Shown piece after piece: positions 1 to 7,137 of a DNA stretch of 13,281 bases. The notes beneath the pieces were generated by a model, which ran no database searches, was not told the DNA's origin, and saw nothing but the letters and a program-made list of their open reading frames with translations. How positions within the stretch are numbered: position 1 is the first letter of the stretch; every line of letters begins with the position of its first letter. The stretch covers positions 1 to 13,281 of the forward strand of contig JAQCNR010000111.1 in assembly GCA_028274925.1 (NCBI GenBank), read 5' to 3'. Source of the stretch: Halovenus sp. (GTDB taxonomy: Archaea > Halobacteriota > Halobacteria > Halobacteriales > Haloarculaceae). Both the position numbers and the translations under genes were made by a program.

Positions 1-2037
1 ATCGGCGCTGTGATCGTTCTCGGACGACAGGCACTCAAGAAAGAACCCGAGAGTCAGCAGCTACTACTCGTGTTCTGGCTCGCGTTCATGGTCGCTGCGA
101 CACTGACCCAGACACGGTTTGGGAACTATCTCGTCGTGCCGATTGGCGCACTCAACGCCGTCCTCGCCGGCTTCATGATCAAGACTATCGGCACACCAGA
201 CAGCGATGAATCCACTATCGAGGTGTACCAGGTGCTGACTATCGCTCTCGTCGTGATGGTGATGTTTGTGCCGCTGATGGGGCTGCCCTACGTCGGGCTC
301 GACCGGACAGCCACGGACCGAGCGGACAACCTGAGTCAACCAGGCAACGTCATCGTCTGGGACGAGAGCCTCACCTGGATGGAAGAGAACACGCCGCAAC
401 CCGGGAAATACAACAATCCCGATGGCGAGGCAATGGACTACTTCGGTAAATACGACCGGACAGACGATTACGACTACCCCGAGGGCTCCTACGGCGTGCT
501 GTCGTGGTGGGACTACGGCCACTGGATAACCAACCGTGCAGAGCGGATTCCGAACGCGAATCCGTTCCAGCAGGGCGCACGGCCCGCCGCTGACTTCCTG
601 CTCGCACAGAACGAGTCTGAGGCACTCACACACCTCGAAGAGGAATTCGACGAGGGAGAGAATGCGCAGACGCGATACGTAATGATCGACTGGCAGATGG
701 CCGAGACCGAAGGGCAGGTCGGCGGGAAGTTCTTCGCGCCGGTCGAGTTCAGCGGAGAGTACAGTTCGTCGGACTTCTACCAGCGAGTTATCTCTACCGA
801 CCAGCAGATCACCACCGCGAACGAACTGTTCAGGGCAACCAAACTCATCGCACACGACCAGCGATACTACGACTCGATGATCGCGCGGCTGTACCACTAT
901 CACGGGAGTGCGCGTGCGCCCCAGCCAATCGGCGTCGACAGACGGCCGAACGTCCAACAGAACGTGCAGGGCTTCCGGAGTATAAGCGAAGCACAAGAGT
1001 GGGCCTCGCAGGCGGAAACACGGCAGGTTGGTGGTGTCGGTGTGCTCCCCGAACAGCGGGTTGAAGCACTTGAGCACTTCCGAGTCGTCCACATGTCTGA
1101 GACATCGGCGGTCCCACGCGGGGACACCTCGGAGGCACAGGAACTCGCGGACAAAGGTGTCAGCTTTGCACGGACGTCGGTTGTCCAGCGTGACCTGCGG
1201 CGGTCGGGAATCACTCAGGCCTACGCGGAGCGGTTCAGCAGCCTGTTCGGCGGCGGCGGGAACAACAGCGAGCAATTACAGGCACTCGCACAACAGCGGG
1301 CCCAGCAGGCGCTCACCGGAACGAATCCGAAGTGGGTGAAGACCTTCGAGCGCGTGCCCGGCCAGACCATTCAGGGCGAGAACGGGCCGGAAAGCGGGAC
1401 ACTGACACTCAGTGTGCCAATCGAGCCAGCAAACGGCAACCAGTTCCAGTACACCCAGCGCGTCCAGACGGACGAGAACGGCGAGTTCAGCACGACTGTG
1501 CCGTACTCGACGACGGGCTACGACGAGATTGGTGTCGATGACGGGCACACGAACGTCAGCGCCCGCGCGAACGGTACCTACCAGATCAGCGCCAGCGGTG
1601 CGGACGGCACGCAGTTCAGTGCCAGCGGCATCAAGGTGACCGAAGAGGAGGTTGTCACCGCGGATACTGACCCAACAACGGTCGAACTCACACAGCAGGA
1701 GCCCAGTGATGGCAACGAGTCCGAGGTTGCCGAATCCGCGGCTGTCAGCGACCCGGCCGACGAGGTGTCGGTCAGTTTCGCTGGCAACGTCACCATTGCC
1801 AGTAGTTCGGTCGCGATCGAGGACACAACAGTGACTGCCGACGGCGAGGCGGTCGAAATCACCGGCGTTGACGCGAGTGGCGACAGCACAGCCCGGTTCA
1901 CGCTCAACCGCAGCATTCAGGCCGGTGAGTCAGTCGAACTGGCCCACACGCCCGAAGCGAACCAGCCGAGTATCGTCGTCAACGCCAACAGCGTCGGGTC
2001 GTTCACCGTCGCTGTCGAGAACAACGTCGGCAGTTGA
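1..2037 (+). CDS. aglB: AglB oligosaccharyltransferase, 5'-truncated by the window
   Basis: This is the C-terminal part of the STT3/AglB subunit that transfers a lipid-linked glycan to Asn of N-X-S/T sequons on the outer face of the membrane. The frame is open from base 1, and the GTG at 10 is internal, so the gene starts upstream. Counting from base 10, three hydrophobic segments (about 18-33, 40-59 and 73-96) are the last transmembrane helices. An Arg at 36 in a TQTRF segment matches the conserved Arg that contacts the lipid phosphate in PglB/AglB. The diagnostic WWDYG motif is at 166-170. D227-W-Q-M230 with K240 is a candidate for the DK-type sequon-recognition helix motif (inference). Residues 440-545 form a beta-rich domain. 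A further polar, Ser/Thr/Glu-rich tail runs from 546 to 675. Eight N-X-S/T sequons lie on the extracytoplasmic part. The metal-binding DXD and SVSE/TIXE motifs would be upstream of the window. The family assignment is secure. Confidence 0.93.
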   Translation: MGAVIVLGRQALKKEPESQQLLLVFWLAFMVAATLTQTRFGNYLVVPIGALNAVLAGFMIKTIGTPDSDESTIEVYQVLTIALVVMVMFVPLMGLPYVGLDRTATDRADNLSQPGNVIVWDESLTWMEENTPQPGKYNNPDGEAMDYFGKYDRTDDYDYPEGSYGVLSWWDYGHWITNRAERIPNANPFQQGARPAADFLLAQNESEALTHLEEEFDEGENAQTRYVMIDWQMAETEGQVGGKFFAPVEFSGEYSSSDFYQRVISTDQQITTANELFRATKLIAHDQRYYDSMIARLYHYHGSARAPQPIGVDRRPNVQQNVQGFRSISEAQEWASQAETRQVGGVGVLPEQRVEALEHFRVVHMSETSAVPRGDTSEAQELADKGVSFARTSVVQRDLRRSGITQAYAERFSSLFGGGGNNSEQLQALAQQRAQQALTGTNPKWVKTFERVPGQTIQGENGPESGTLTLSVPIEPANGNQFQYTQRVQTDENGEFSTTVPYSTTGYDEIGVDDGHTNVSARANGTYQISASGADGTQFSASGIKVTEEEVVTADTDPTTVELTQQEPSDGNESEVAESAAVSDPADEVSVSFAGNVTIASSSVAIEDTTVTADGEAVEITGVDASGDSTARFTLNRSIQAGESVELAHTPEANQPSIVVNANSVGSFTVAVENNVGS

Positions 2038-2099
2038 ACGCGGCAGACAACGAATTACGTAACTGGCACCGAAGGATCGACAGGACAGTGCAAGACCCG

Positions 2100-2111
2100 A
2101 CTCAGCTGAGT
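2100..2111. other. Perfect 12-bp palindrome in the aglB-DUF368 gap
   Basis: ACTCAGCTGAGT is its own reverse complement. It lies 62 bases after the aglB stop and is followed by a short pyrimidine run with four T (2118-2124). It could be a dyad operator or part of a weak terminator. With no loop between the arms it is a poor hairpin, so the role is unknown. Confidence 0.35.
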
Positions 2112-2171
2112 TCGTTGCTCTTTTCGAGACTGTTGAGACGCCAGTCTGAGCAAGACGAGCACGCGGCGTGG

Positions 2172-2178
2172 GGAGGTG
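2172..2178 (+). promoter_or_regulatory. Shine-Dalgarno site fixing the DUF368 start
   Basis: GGAGGTG matches the anti-Shine-Dalgarno end of archaeal 16S rRNA over seven bases. It ends 7 bases before the GTG at 2186. It supports that GTG over the earlier in-frame GTG at 2168, which lies upstream of the site. A ribosome-binding site implies a leadered mRNA or read-through from aglB. Confidence 0.65.
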
Positions 2179-2185
2179 GGCTGTC

Positions 2186-3163
2186 GTGACGACGGGAGAA
2201 GTGAGCGAAGACGTGGCGACTGAGGGCGATACCAAACTGCGTGGATTGCTGGTTGTCTACTGCAAAGGGCTGGCAATGGGCAGTGCCGACGCCGTGCCGG
2301 GTGTCTCCGGCGGTACGATTGCGCTCATCGTTGGCATCTACGAGCGACTCATCGCCGCGCTGACTGCGCTGGACCCAGCGGTACTTGGCTCTCTCCCTGC
2401 CCTCCACCGAGCAGACGCTCGGAGCGCACTGATTGCTGACCTTCGCGAAATGGACGTGCCGTTTTTGCTCGCCCTGGGTGGCGGAATGGTGACGGCAGTA
2501 ATTATCCTCGCTCGCGTCGTGGAGGTTGCACTCGAAACGGTTCCGGGTCCGACCTTTGCGTTCTTTTTCGGGCTGATCGGCGCGTCGGCAATCGTGCTCG
2601 CCGAGCGGGAGTGGCTCGGCGATACGAGACAGATTATCGCGTCGGTTATCGGATTCACGATTGCCTTCGTTATTGCGGGGATTTCTGGCGGCACGGGTGT
2701 CCCAAGCTCGCTCCCAATCTTGTTCGCCGCCGGTGCGCTCGCAATTAGTGGGATGTTGCTGCCGGGAATTTCCGGAGCCTTCATTCTCCTCTTACTCGGG
2801 CAGTACAACACCATGACGAGCACCCTCAACAGATTTATCGATGGTGTGCTCCGGGTCGTGGTTGATGGCGTCACTGCACAACTGCTGGAAGATACCATAG
2901 TCATCGGGACGTTCCTCTCCGGTGCTGTCGTCGGCGTCTTTACTGTTGCCTACGCGGTTCGGTGGGCGCTCGAGAACTACCGCCGAGCGACGCTCGCCTT
3001 TCTGGTGAGTCTGATGGTTGGCTCGCTTCGACTGCCGGTCGTGGAAGTGCTTGCTGCGACCGACCGACCGCCAGCCGACGTTCTGGGCGTCGTCGTTTCC
3101 GCCGTGGTTGGCGCTGCTTTCGTCCTCGCGCTGGACTGGTCAACGGCAGACCTCGACTACTAA
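2186..3163 (+). CDS. DUF368 membrane protein, candidate polyprenyl-phosphate translocase
   Basis: This 325-residue integral membrane protein belongs to family DUF368 (PF04018). The signature is at residues 31-44, reading MGSADAVPGVSGGT, and a related PGISGAF lies at 193-199 in the second half. The two PG(V/I)SG loops suggest two structural repeats. Hydrophobic segments, probably eight or more, run from about 40 to 315. The N-terminal 17 residues are polar. Length is normal for the family. Bacterial DUF368 members (PopT) were reported in 2023 to carry undecaprenyl phosphate back across the cytoplasmic membrane. By analogy this protein may return dolichyl phosphate released outside by AglB, encoded immediately upstream on the same strand. 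That function is inference; the family call is firm. The start is set by the GGAGGTG site at 2172; GTGs at 2168 and 2201 are alternatives. The Sir2 gene follows after 36 bases. Confidence 0.92.
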   Translation: MTTGEVSEDVATEGDTKLRGLLVVYCKGLAMGSADAVPGVSGGTIALIVGIYERLIAALTALDPAVLGSLPALHRADARSALIADLREMDVPFLLALGGGMVTAVIILARVVEVALETVPGPTFAFFFGLIGASAIVLAEREWLGDTRQIIASVIGFTIAFVIAGISGGTGVPSSLPILFAAGALAISGMLLPGISGAFILLLLGQYNTMTSTLNRFIDGVLRVVVDGVTAQLLEDTIVIGTFLSGAVVGVFTVAYAVRWALENYRRATLAFLVSLMVGSLRLPVVEVLAATDRPPADVLGVVVSAVVGAAFVLALDWSTADLDY

Positions 3164-3199
3164 GAAAGCGTCATTGTGTGTCAGGCCCAACAGCCAGCT

Positions 3200-3952
3200 A
3201 TGACCGACGAGATTGCTGCACTCACCGAGGCAGTGAGGGGGGCCGACTCTGTTGTGGCATTTACCGGGGCCGGAGTGAGCACAGCCTCGGGAATTCCAGA
3301 CTTCCGCAGCGAGGGTGGCATCTGGGACCGGTACGACCCCTCCGAGTTTCACTACGACAAGTTCAGGGCCGACCCGGCGGCGTTCTGGGAGAAACGCGTC
3401 GAACTGTACGAAGAACTGTTCAGCGGGGATATCGCGCCGAATCCCGCCCACGACGCACTGGCCGCGCTAGAGTCCGCCGGCCACCTCGAAACGGTGATTA
3501 CCCAGAACGTGGACGGCCTGCACGACAGCGCTGGCTCCTCGACTGTCGAACTCCACGGCAACGGCCAGCGTGTGGCCTGCGAGCGCTGTGACAGAAAAGA
3601 GCCGCTAGAACTCGCACAGGGGCAGATTGCGGACGGACAGCTCCCGCCGGAGTGTCCGTCCTGTGGCGGCGTGTTGAAGCCGGCCACTGTCTTATTCGGT
3701 GAACAACTCCCGCGTGTTGCCCTCCAGCGTGCCCAACAGTACGCCGAGGACGCCGACGTGTTTCTTGCAGTTGGCTCGTCGCTGACGGTCGAACCCGCAG
3801 CGTCGTTGCCCCGAATTGCCGAGCGAGGGGGCGCTACGCTGGCGATTGTCAACCTGGAAGCGACGCCAGTCTCGGAGACGGCAGCCTTCGACATCCGCGG
3901 GGATGTGACCGAGGTGTTGCCGGAGATTCAGACGGCAGTAGAGTCTACGTGA
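3200..3952 (+). CDS. sir2: Sir2-family NAD-dependent protein deacylase
   Basis: This is a 250-residue cytoplasmic sirtuin that removes acyl groups from lysine using NAD+, yielding nicotinamide and O-acyl-ADP-ribose. All hallmarks are present: GAGVSTASGIPDFRS at 23-37 (NAD binding), TQNVDGLH at 101-108, catalytic His119 in ELHG, two zinc-binding CxxC pairs (C127/C130 and C152/C155), LFGEQLP at 165-171, the GSS motif, and VNLE in place of the usual VN near the C-terminus. Length matches bacterial and archaeal CobB/Sir2 enzymes. Where desuccinylases such as CobB and SIRT5 carry Y-x-x-R, this protein has W63-E-K-R66. ATG 3200 is chosen because homologues begin shortly before the NAD-binding loop; an in-frame GTG at 3176 would add only eight residues. 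It lies between two membrane-protein genes on the same strand, 36 bases after DUF368 and 48 before DUF92. It could act on acyl-CoA synthetases, chromatin protein or other targets; nothing here identifies the substrate. Confidence 0.95.
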   Translation: MTDEIAALTEAVRGADSVVAFTGAGVSTASGIPDFRSEGGIWDRYDPSEFHYDKFRADPAAFWEKRVELYEELFSGDIAPNPAHDALAALESAGHLETVITQNVDGLHDSAGSSTVELHGNGQRVACERCDRKEPLELAQGQIADGQLPPECPSCGGVLKPATVLFGEQLPRVALQRAQQYAEDADVFLAVGSSLTVEPAASLPRIAERGGATLAIVNLEATPVSETAAFDIRGDVTEVLPEIQTAVEST

Positions 3953-3963
3953 GAGGGCGCTTC

Positions 3964-3977
3964 GGAAAAGGTAAGTG
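3964..3977 (+). promoter_or_regulatory. Possible BRE/TATA element for the DUF92 gene
   Basis: A purine-rich GGAAAAG is followed by GTAAGTG, centred about 27 bases before the GTG at 4001. This is the spacing for a leaderless haloarchaeal transcript. No Shine-Dalgarno sequence precedes 4001, which fits leaderless initiation. The TATA match is poor, so this is tentative. Confidence 0.3.
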
Positions 3978-4000
3978 TTGCTCGGCAATATTCGGCGGTA

Positions 4001-5341
4001 GTGACAGGCCCCGTTAGACGTGCTGGCGCGTTCATGGTTGTCAGTCTGCTGGCATTCGTCGTCCCGGTGGTCGACGGCGTCGGCGAGCCAGCGGTGGCAA
4101 CGCTTGTGGCGATTGGCCCCTTCCTGCTGGTCGCCGCCGCCGCGCTCGTCGTCGATACCGACACAGTGCTGTTCGAGCTATTTGCGCGGCCCGGTGACCG
4201 CCGCGACGGGGCACTCTACGGACTGGCTGGATTTTCGCTCGCGGCCGCTGGCACGGCTGTGTTAGCCGTGGAGTTCGAGCTGCCAGCCGCCATCTACGTC
4301 GGGGCAGTGCTTTTGCTCTCGTTCGGCAATCTCGTCGGACAGGCCGTGCGATACTGGACCGGCGACCCGTTTCTCGCGACTGCTGGCTTCGTCGGCGGCG
4401 GCTTTCTCGCCGGCAGCGTCGCCCAGGCAATCGCAACCGGCGTTGCGGCCCTCCCCGGGACGTGGCAGACGATTGCCTTTCTCGCTGCCAGTGGGAGCCT
4501 GCTCGCAGCGCTGCTCCGCGAAGTGCTGTTCAAACGTGACGATGTGCTCGTGATGGTCAGCGTCGTCTTGTTGCTGTGGTTTCTCGGCGCGCTCCCAGTC
4601 GAGATCTCGACGACACGAATCGCTGTTGCGCTGGCCGTGACTGTCGTGCTCGGCTACGCCTCGTTCGCGCTCGATACCGCCTCGCTGCCCGGCATGTTGA
4701 CCGGTGTCTTGCTGGGGCTGTTGACAATCGTGCTGGGAAGTTACGGCTGGTTCGCAATGCTGATTGCCTTCTTTGGAATCGGTGGGCTGGCCTCGAAGTA
4801 CCAGTACGACAACAAACTCGACCGCGGCATCGCCGAAGAGAACGAGGGCGCGCGCGGCAGCGGAAACGTCCTCGCGAACTCGCTGGTCGCGCTGTTTGCC
4901 GTCGTCGGGGCGGCAGCCAGCGGGCGACTCGGTGTGCCGGAGGCAATCTTTTTCTTCGCCTTTGCCGGCGCAGTCGGCGCGGCGCTGGCCGATACCCTCT
5001 CTAGTGAGGTCGGCGGCCTGTTCGACAACCCACGGCTGATCACGACCCTCCGTGTCGTCGAACCGGGGACTGACGGCGCAGTGACCTGGCAGGGCGAACT
5101 CGTCGGGGTCGGCGGGGCCGCAATCGTTGCGGGGATTGCCTTCGTCGCCTTCGAGCCCGTCACTGCGCTGGGCGCCGGAGTCGTCGTTGCTGCCGGCGTC
5201 GTCGGGATGACTGTCGATAGCCTGCTCGGCGCGACAATCGAAGGCTGGCTCTGTGGGAACCAGGGCGTCAACTTCCTCGCAACGCTGGCGGCCGCACTCG
5301 CTGGCGCAATACTCGCAGCCGGGGTCGGACTCACACTCTAA
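4001..5341 (+). CDS. DUF92 membrane protein, candidate prenyl-phosphate kinase
   Basis: This 446-residue polytopic membrane protein has the DUF92 (PF01940/TIGR00297) domain in its second half, about 205-446. Conserved DUF92 elements are GARGSGNVLANS at 283-294, ADTLSSEVG at 330-338, PRLITT at 344-349, EPGTDGAVTWQGE at 354-366 and DSLLGATIE at 406-414. Bacterial DUF92 proteins are about 230-260 residues, so the first 190 residues are an additional membrane domain. That domain contains YWTGDPFLATAGFVGG at 118-133, which resembles the GD-containing motif of dolichol kinase/CTP-transferase proteins (inference from eye). The plant member VTE6 is a phytyl-phosphate kinase, so a prenyl- or polyprenyl-phosphate kinase role is plausible but untested here. 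The GTG at 4001 gives the basic N-terminus VRRAGAF before the first helix; an ATG at 4034 is an alternative. The stop is 2 bases before the GNAT start, so the two genes are almost certainly cotranscribed. Confidence 0.9.
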   Translation: MTGPVRRAGAFMVVSLLAFVVPVVDGVGEPAVATLVAIGPFLLVAAAALVVDTDTVLFELFARPGDRRDGALYGLAGFSLAAAGTAVLAVEFELPAAIYVGAVLLLSFGNLVGQAVRYWTGDPFLATAGFVGGGFLAGSVAQAIATGVAALPGTWQTIAFLAASGSLLAALLREVLFKRDDVLVMVSVVLLLWFLGALPVEISTTRIAVALAVTVVLGYASFALDTASLPGMLTGVLLGLLTIVLGSYGWFAMLIAFFGIGGLASKYQYDNKLDRGIAEENEGARGSGNVLANSLVALFAVVGAAASGRLGVPEAIFFFAFAGAVGAALADTLSSEVGGLFDNPRLITTLRVVEPGTDGAVTWQGELVGVGGAAIVAGIAFVAFEPVTALGAGVVVAAGVVGMTVDSLLGATIEGWLCGNQGVNFLATLAAALAGAILAAGVGLTL

Positions 5342-5343
5342 CA

Positions 5344-5766
5344 ATGAACGTGACACGGACAACAGCAGTTGACGGTGACCACCTCCGTGCGATTCAGGAG
5401 AACGTGCTTGCTGAGCCCTGGCGAGAGTTACTCGATTGCGCGCTCGGCGGCTTTCCGCCGCTATACGTCGCGGTCGCTGACCGGCCGGTTGGCTACGCAA
5501 TCGTGATGCCCGGACCAGAGGAGACGGTGTATCTCACAGAGTTGGCAGTCGACCCAGACGAACAGCGACAGGGCTACGGCTCAGAACTGCTCGAATATCT
5601 CAGTGACGACCAGCGTGAGGACGGCTACGAGCGACTGGCGCTGACAGTCCGTGTTATCGACGACGACGTCCGACAGTTCTACGATGACCACGGCTTTTCG
5701 GTCGAAGAACAGTTGCCGGAGGAATTCGAGGACGGCGACGGACTGTTGCTTATCCGCGAGCTCTAG
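5344..5766 (+). CDS. GNAT-family N-acetyltransferase
   Basis: This 140-residue cytoplasmic acetyl-CoA-dependent acyltransferase has motif A at residues 64-80: TELAVDP on strand beta-4, then the acetyl-CoA pyrophosphate loop QRQGYGS (74-80). An FYDDHGF segment near 114-120 is the typical C-terminal GNAT motif B. Length is normal for a single-domain GNAT. The substrate cannot be assigned; it is RimI-like in general layout but could act on a small molecule or a protein lysine. It starts 2 bases after the DUF92 stop, implying translational coupling. It lies two genes from a sirtuin, so an acetylation/deacetylation pair is conceivable. Its stop codon overlaps that of dnaG on the other strand. Confidence 0.9.
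   Translation: MNVTRTTAVDGDHLRAIQENVLAEPWRELLDCALGGFPPLYVAVADRPVGYAIVMPGPEETVYLTELAVDPDEQRQGYGSELLEYLSDDQREDGYERLALTVRVIDDDVRQFYDDHGFSVEEQLPEEFEDGDGLLLIREL
5763..5766. other. Tail-to-tail stop overlap of GNAT and dnaG genes
   Basis: The palindromic CTAG provides TAG stop codons on both strands, so the two convergent genes overlap by four bases. There is no space for an intergenic terminator. Transcription from each side must end inside the other gene or run antisense into it. Confidence 0.95.
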
Positions 5767-7079
5767 TATTCGATATCGGCGGCGGCGGTAACGCGGACAC
5801 CTGCTGGCTGTTTGACGAACTCGCCAGTCTCGGCACCGATGAGTCGGCCAACACCGCGCTGTGCGCTGATATCGAGCAGTCGCTGTGTCACCGACTCATC
5901 GAGCACGACTGTGTGTGGCACTTCAGCAGCGTCTTCGATGGCCGCAAACGCGTCGTCAGCGTCCGCCTCAGCGAGGACGGCGAACTCGGAATCGAGCAGT
6001 CGAACGGTGCCAGCGCCAGCCTCGATGACGTCCGCAATGTGGTCGCCCAGTGTCGTTGGCTCTTGGCTGGTCTCCTCGGGGTCAGCCGCTTCGTCGGCTG
6101 GAGTCGCCGACTGGTCCGCGGCCGTCGCGTCCGGGTGCGCGGCCGAGTGGCCGTCAGACCCAACCACGGCCTCCGTCTCCGCTGGACTGGTAGTCGAAGT
6201 GGACTCAGTATCACTGACTGGCTCCTCCGTCACTGTGCCGCCATCTGTCGGCGCGAAGGCCTCCCGCGCGGTCATTTCTTCAGTAACCTGCTCGTAGGGG
6301 ACTTTCTTGCGGAGCGCGGCCATGATTGCAGCGCGGTCGAGGTCTTCGACCGACTGGTCTCGGGGCGCAAAGGCGACGTAATCGACGCTGCCCACCTGTT
6401 CGAGTTCTCGTAGAATCAGGTCACCACCTCGGTCGCCGTCGAGAAAGGCTGTCGTCGTCCGGTCCTGTGTGAGTCGGGCTACTTCGTCGGGAACGTCTGT
6501 TCCTTCGACGGCAATGGCATTTTTGACGCCAGCAGAGAGCAGTTTCCGCACGTCGGCACGGCCCTCGACGACAATTATCGCGTCGCTGTCAGCGACACGT
6601 GGGCCGGCCGGGAAGCCGTTGTACTCGGTGATTTCGGATTCGCGGACGCGTTCGCGGACTTCTTCCACGAGGCGGTCGCTGGTGAGTTGTTCGTCCTCGA
6701 AGGCTGCGAGCAGTTCCGTCGCGCGGTCGACAATCTCACGGCGCTTGGCGGCCCGAGCGTCTTCGATTTTGATGACCGAGCAGTTCGCCCGGCACGGGCC
6801 GACTCGCTCGATTGTTTCGAGCGCAGCGGCCAACACAGCCGTCTCCGCACGGTCCATGCCGCTTGCGATCTGTACCGTCCCGAACGAGCGCCCACCCTCA
6901 GAGTCGATGTCGACGTCGATTCGGCCGACCTTCGAGGCGTCCTGCAGGTCCCGGAGGTCCATGTCCTCGCCGAGCAGCCCCTCTGTCTGGCCGAAAATCG
7001 CGCCGACGACATCACTCCGCTCGACAACGCCGCTGGTGCGAACATCCGCGTGAATGATGTACTTTGCTGAGTGTGGCAT
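5763..7079 (-). CDS. dnaG: Archaeal DnaG primase
   Basis: This 438-residue archaeal DnaG is a TOPRIM-domain RNA primase that in archaea also associates with the RNA exosome. The N-terminal domain (1-160) carries IFGQTEGLLGEDMDLRDLQ (28-46) and the VGRIDV segment. The TOPRIM domain has IVVEGRADV at 169-177 with metal-binding Glu172, and FLDGD at 212-216 with Asp214 and Asp216. A low-complexity Thr/Ser/Ala/Glu-rich linker runs from about 268 to 342. A C-terminal domain (345-438) containing GRLIGAETGEFVKQP at 411-425 follows; this kind of linker is common in haloarchaeal DnaG. Length is normal for the class. ATG 7079 gives the family N-terminus (MPHSAKYIIHADVRTSG). It lies 87 bases downstream of nadM on the same strand, and a TATA-like element in that gap suggests its own promoter. 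Confidence 0.97.
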   Translation of the reverse strand: MPHSAKYIIHADVRTSGVVERSDVVGAIFGQTEGLLGEDMDLRDLQDASKVGRIDVDIDSEGGRSFGTVQIASGMDRAETAVLAAALETIERVGPCRANCSVIKIEDARAAKRREIVDRATELLAAFEDEQLTSDRLVEEVRERVRESEITEYNGFPAGPRVADSDAIIVVEGRADVRKLLSAGVKNAIAVEGTDVPDEVARLTQDRTTTAFLDGDRGGDLILRELEQVGSVDYVAFAPRDQSVEDLDRAAIMAALRKKVPYEQVTEEMTAREAFAPTDGGTVTEEPVSDTESTSTTSPAETEAVVGSDGHSAAHPDATAADQSATPADEAADPEETSQEPTTLGDHIADVIEAGAGTVRLLDSEFAVLAEADADDAFAAIEDAAEVPHTVVLDESVTQRLLDISAQRGVGRLIGAETGEFVKQPAGVRVTAAADIEY

Positions 7080-7137
7080 ATGAGTTGACGTTCGTCGGAC
7101 GAGACGCTATTGTTGTCAAGAGATACGGCTGGTAGAG

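Noticed and set aside
64..1275. 403-residue minus-strand open frame inside aglB
   Set aside because: It is antisense to a clear AglB reading frame, has no recognisable domain and has a composition typical of a GC-rich shadow frame.
2168..2185. Upstream GTG start for the DUF368 gene
   Set aside because: It lies before the GGAGGTG ribosome-binding site, which points to the GTG at 2186.
3176..3199. Upstream GTG start for the sirtuin
   Set aside because: It would add eight residues with no family support and no ribosome-binding site; ATG 3200 is the natural start.
4262..5500. 412-residue minus-strand open frame across DUF92 and GNAT
   Set aside because: It opposes two well-supported genes, is very rich in Arg/Glu/Gln without motifs, and crosses the 2-base operon junction.
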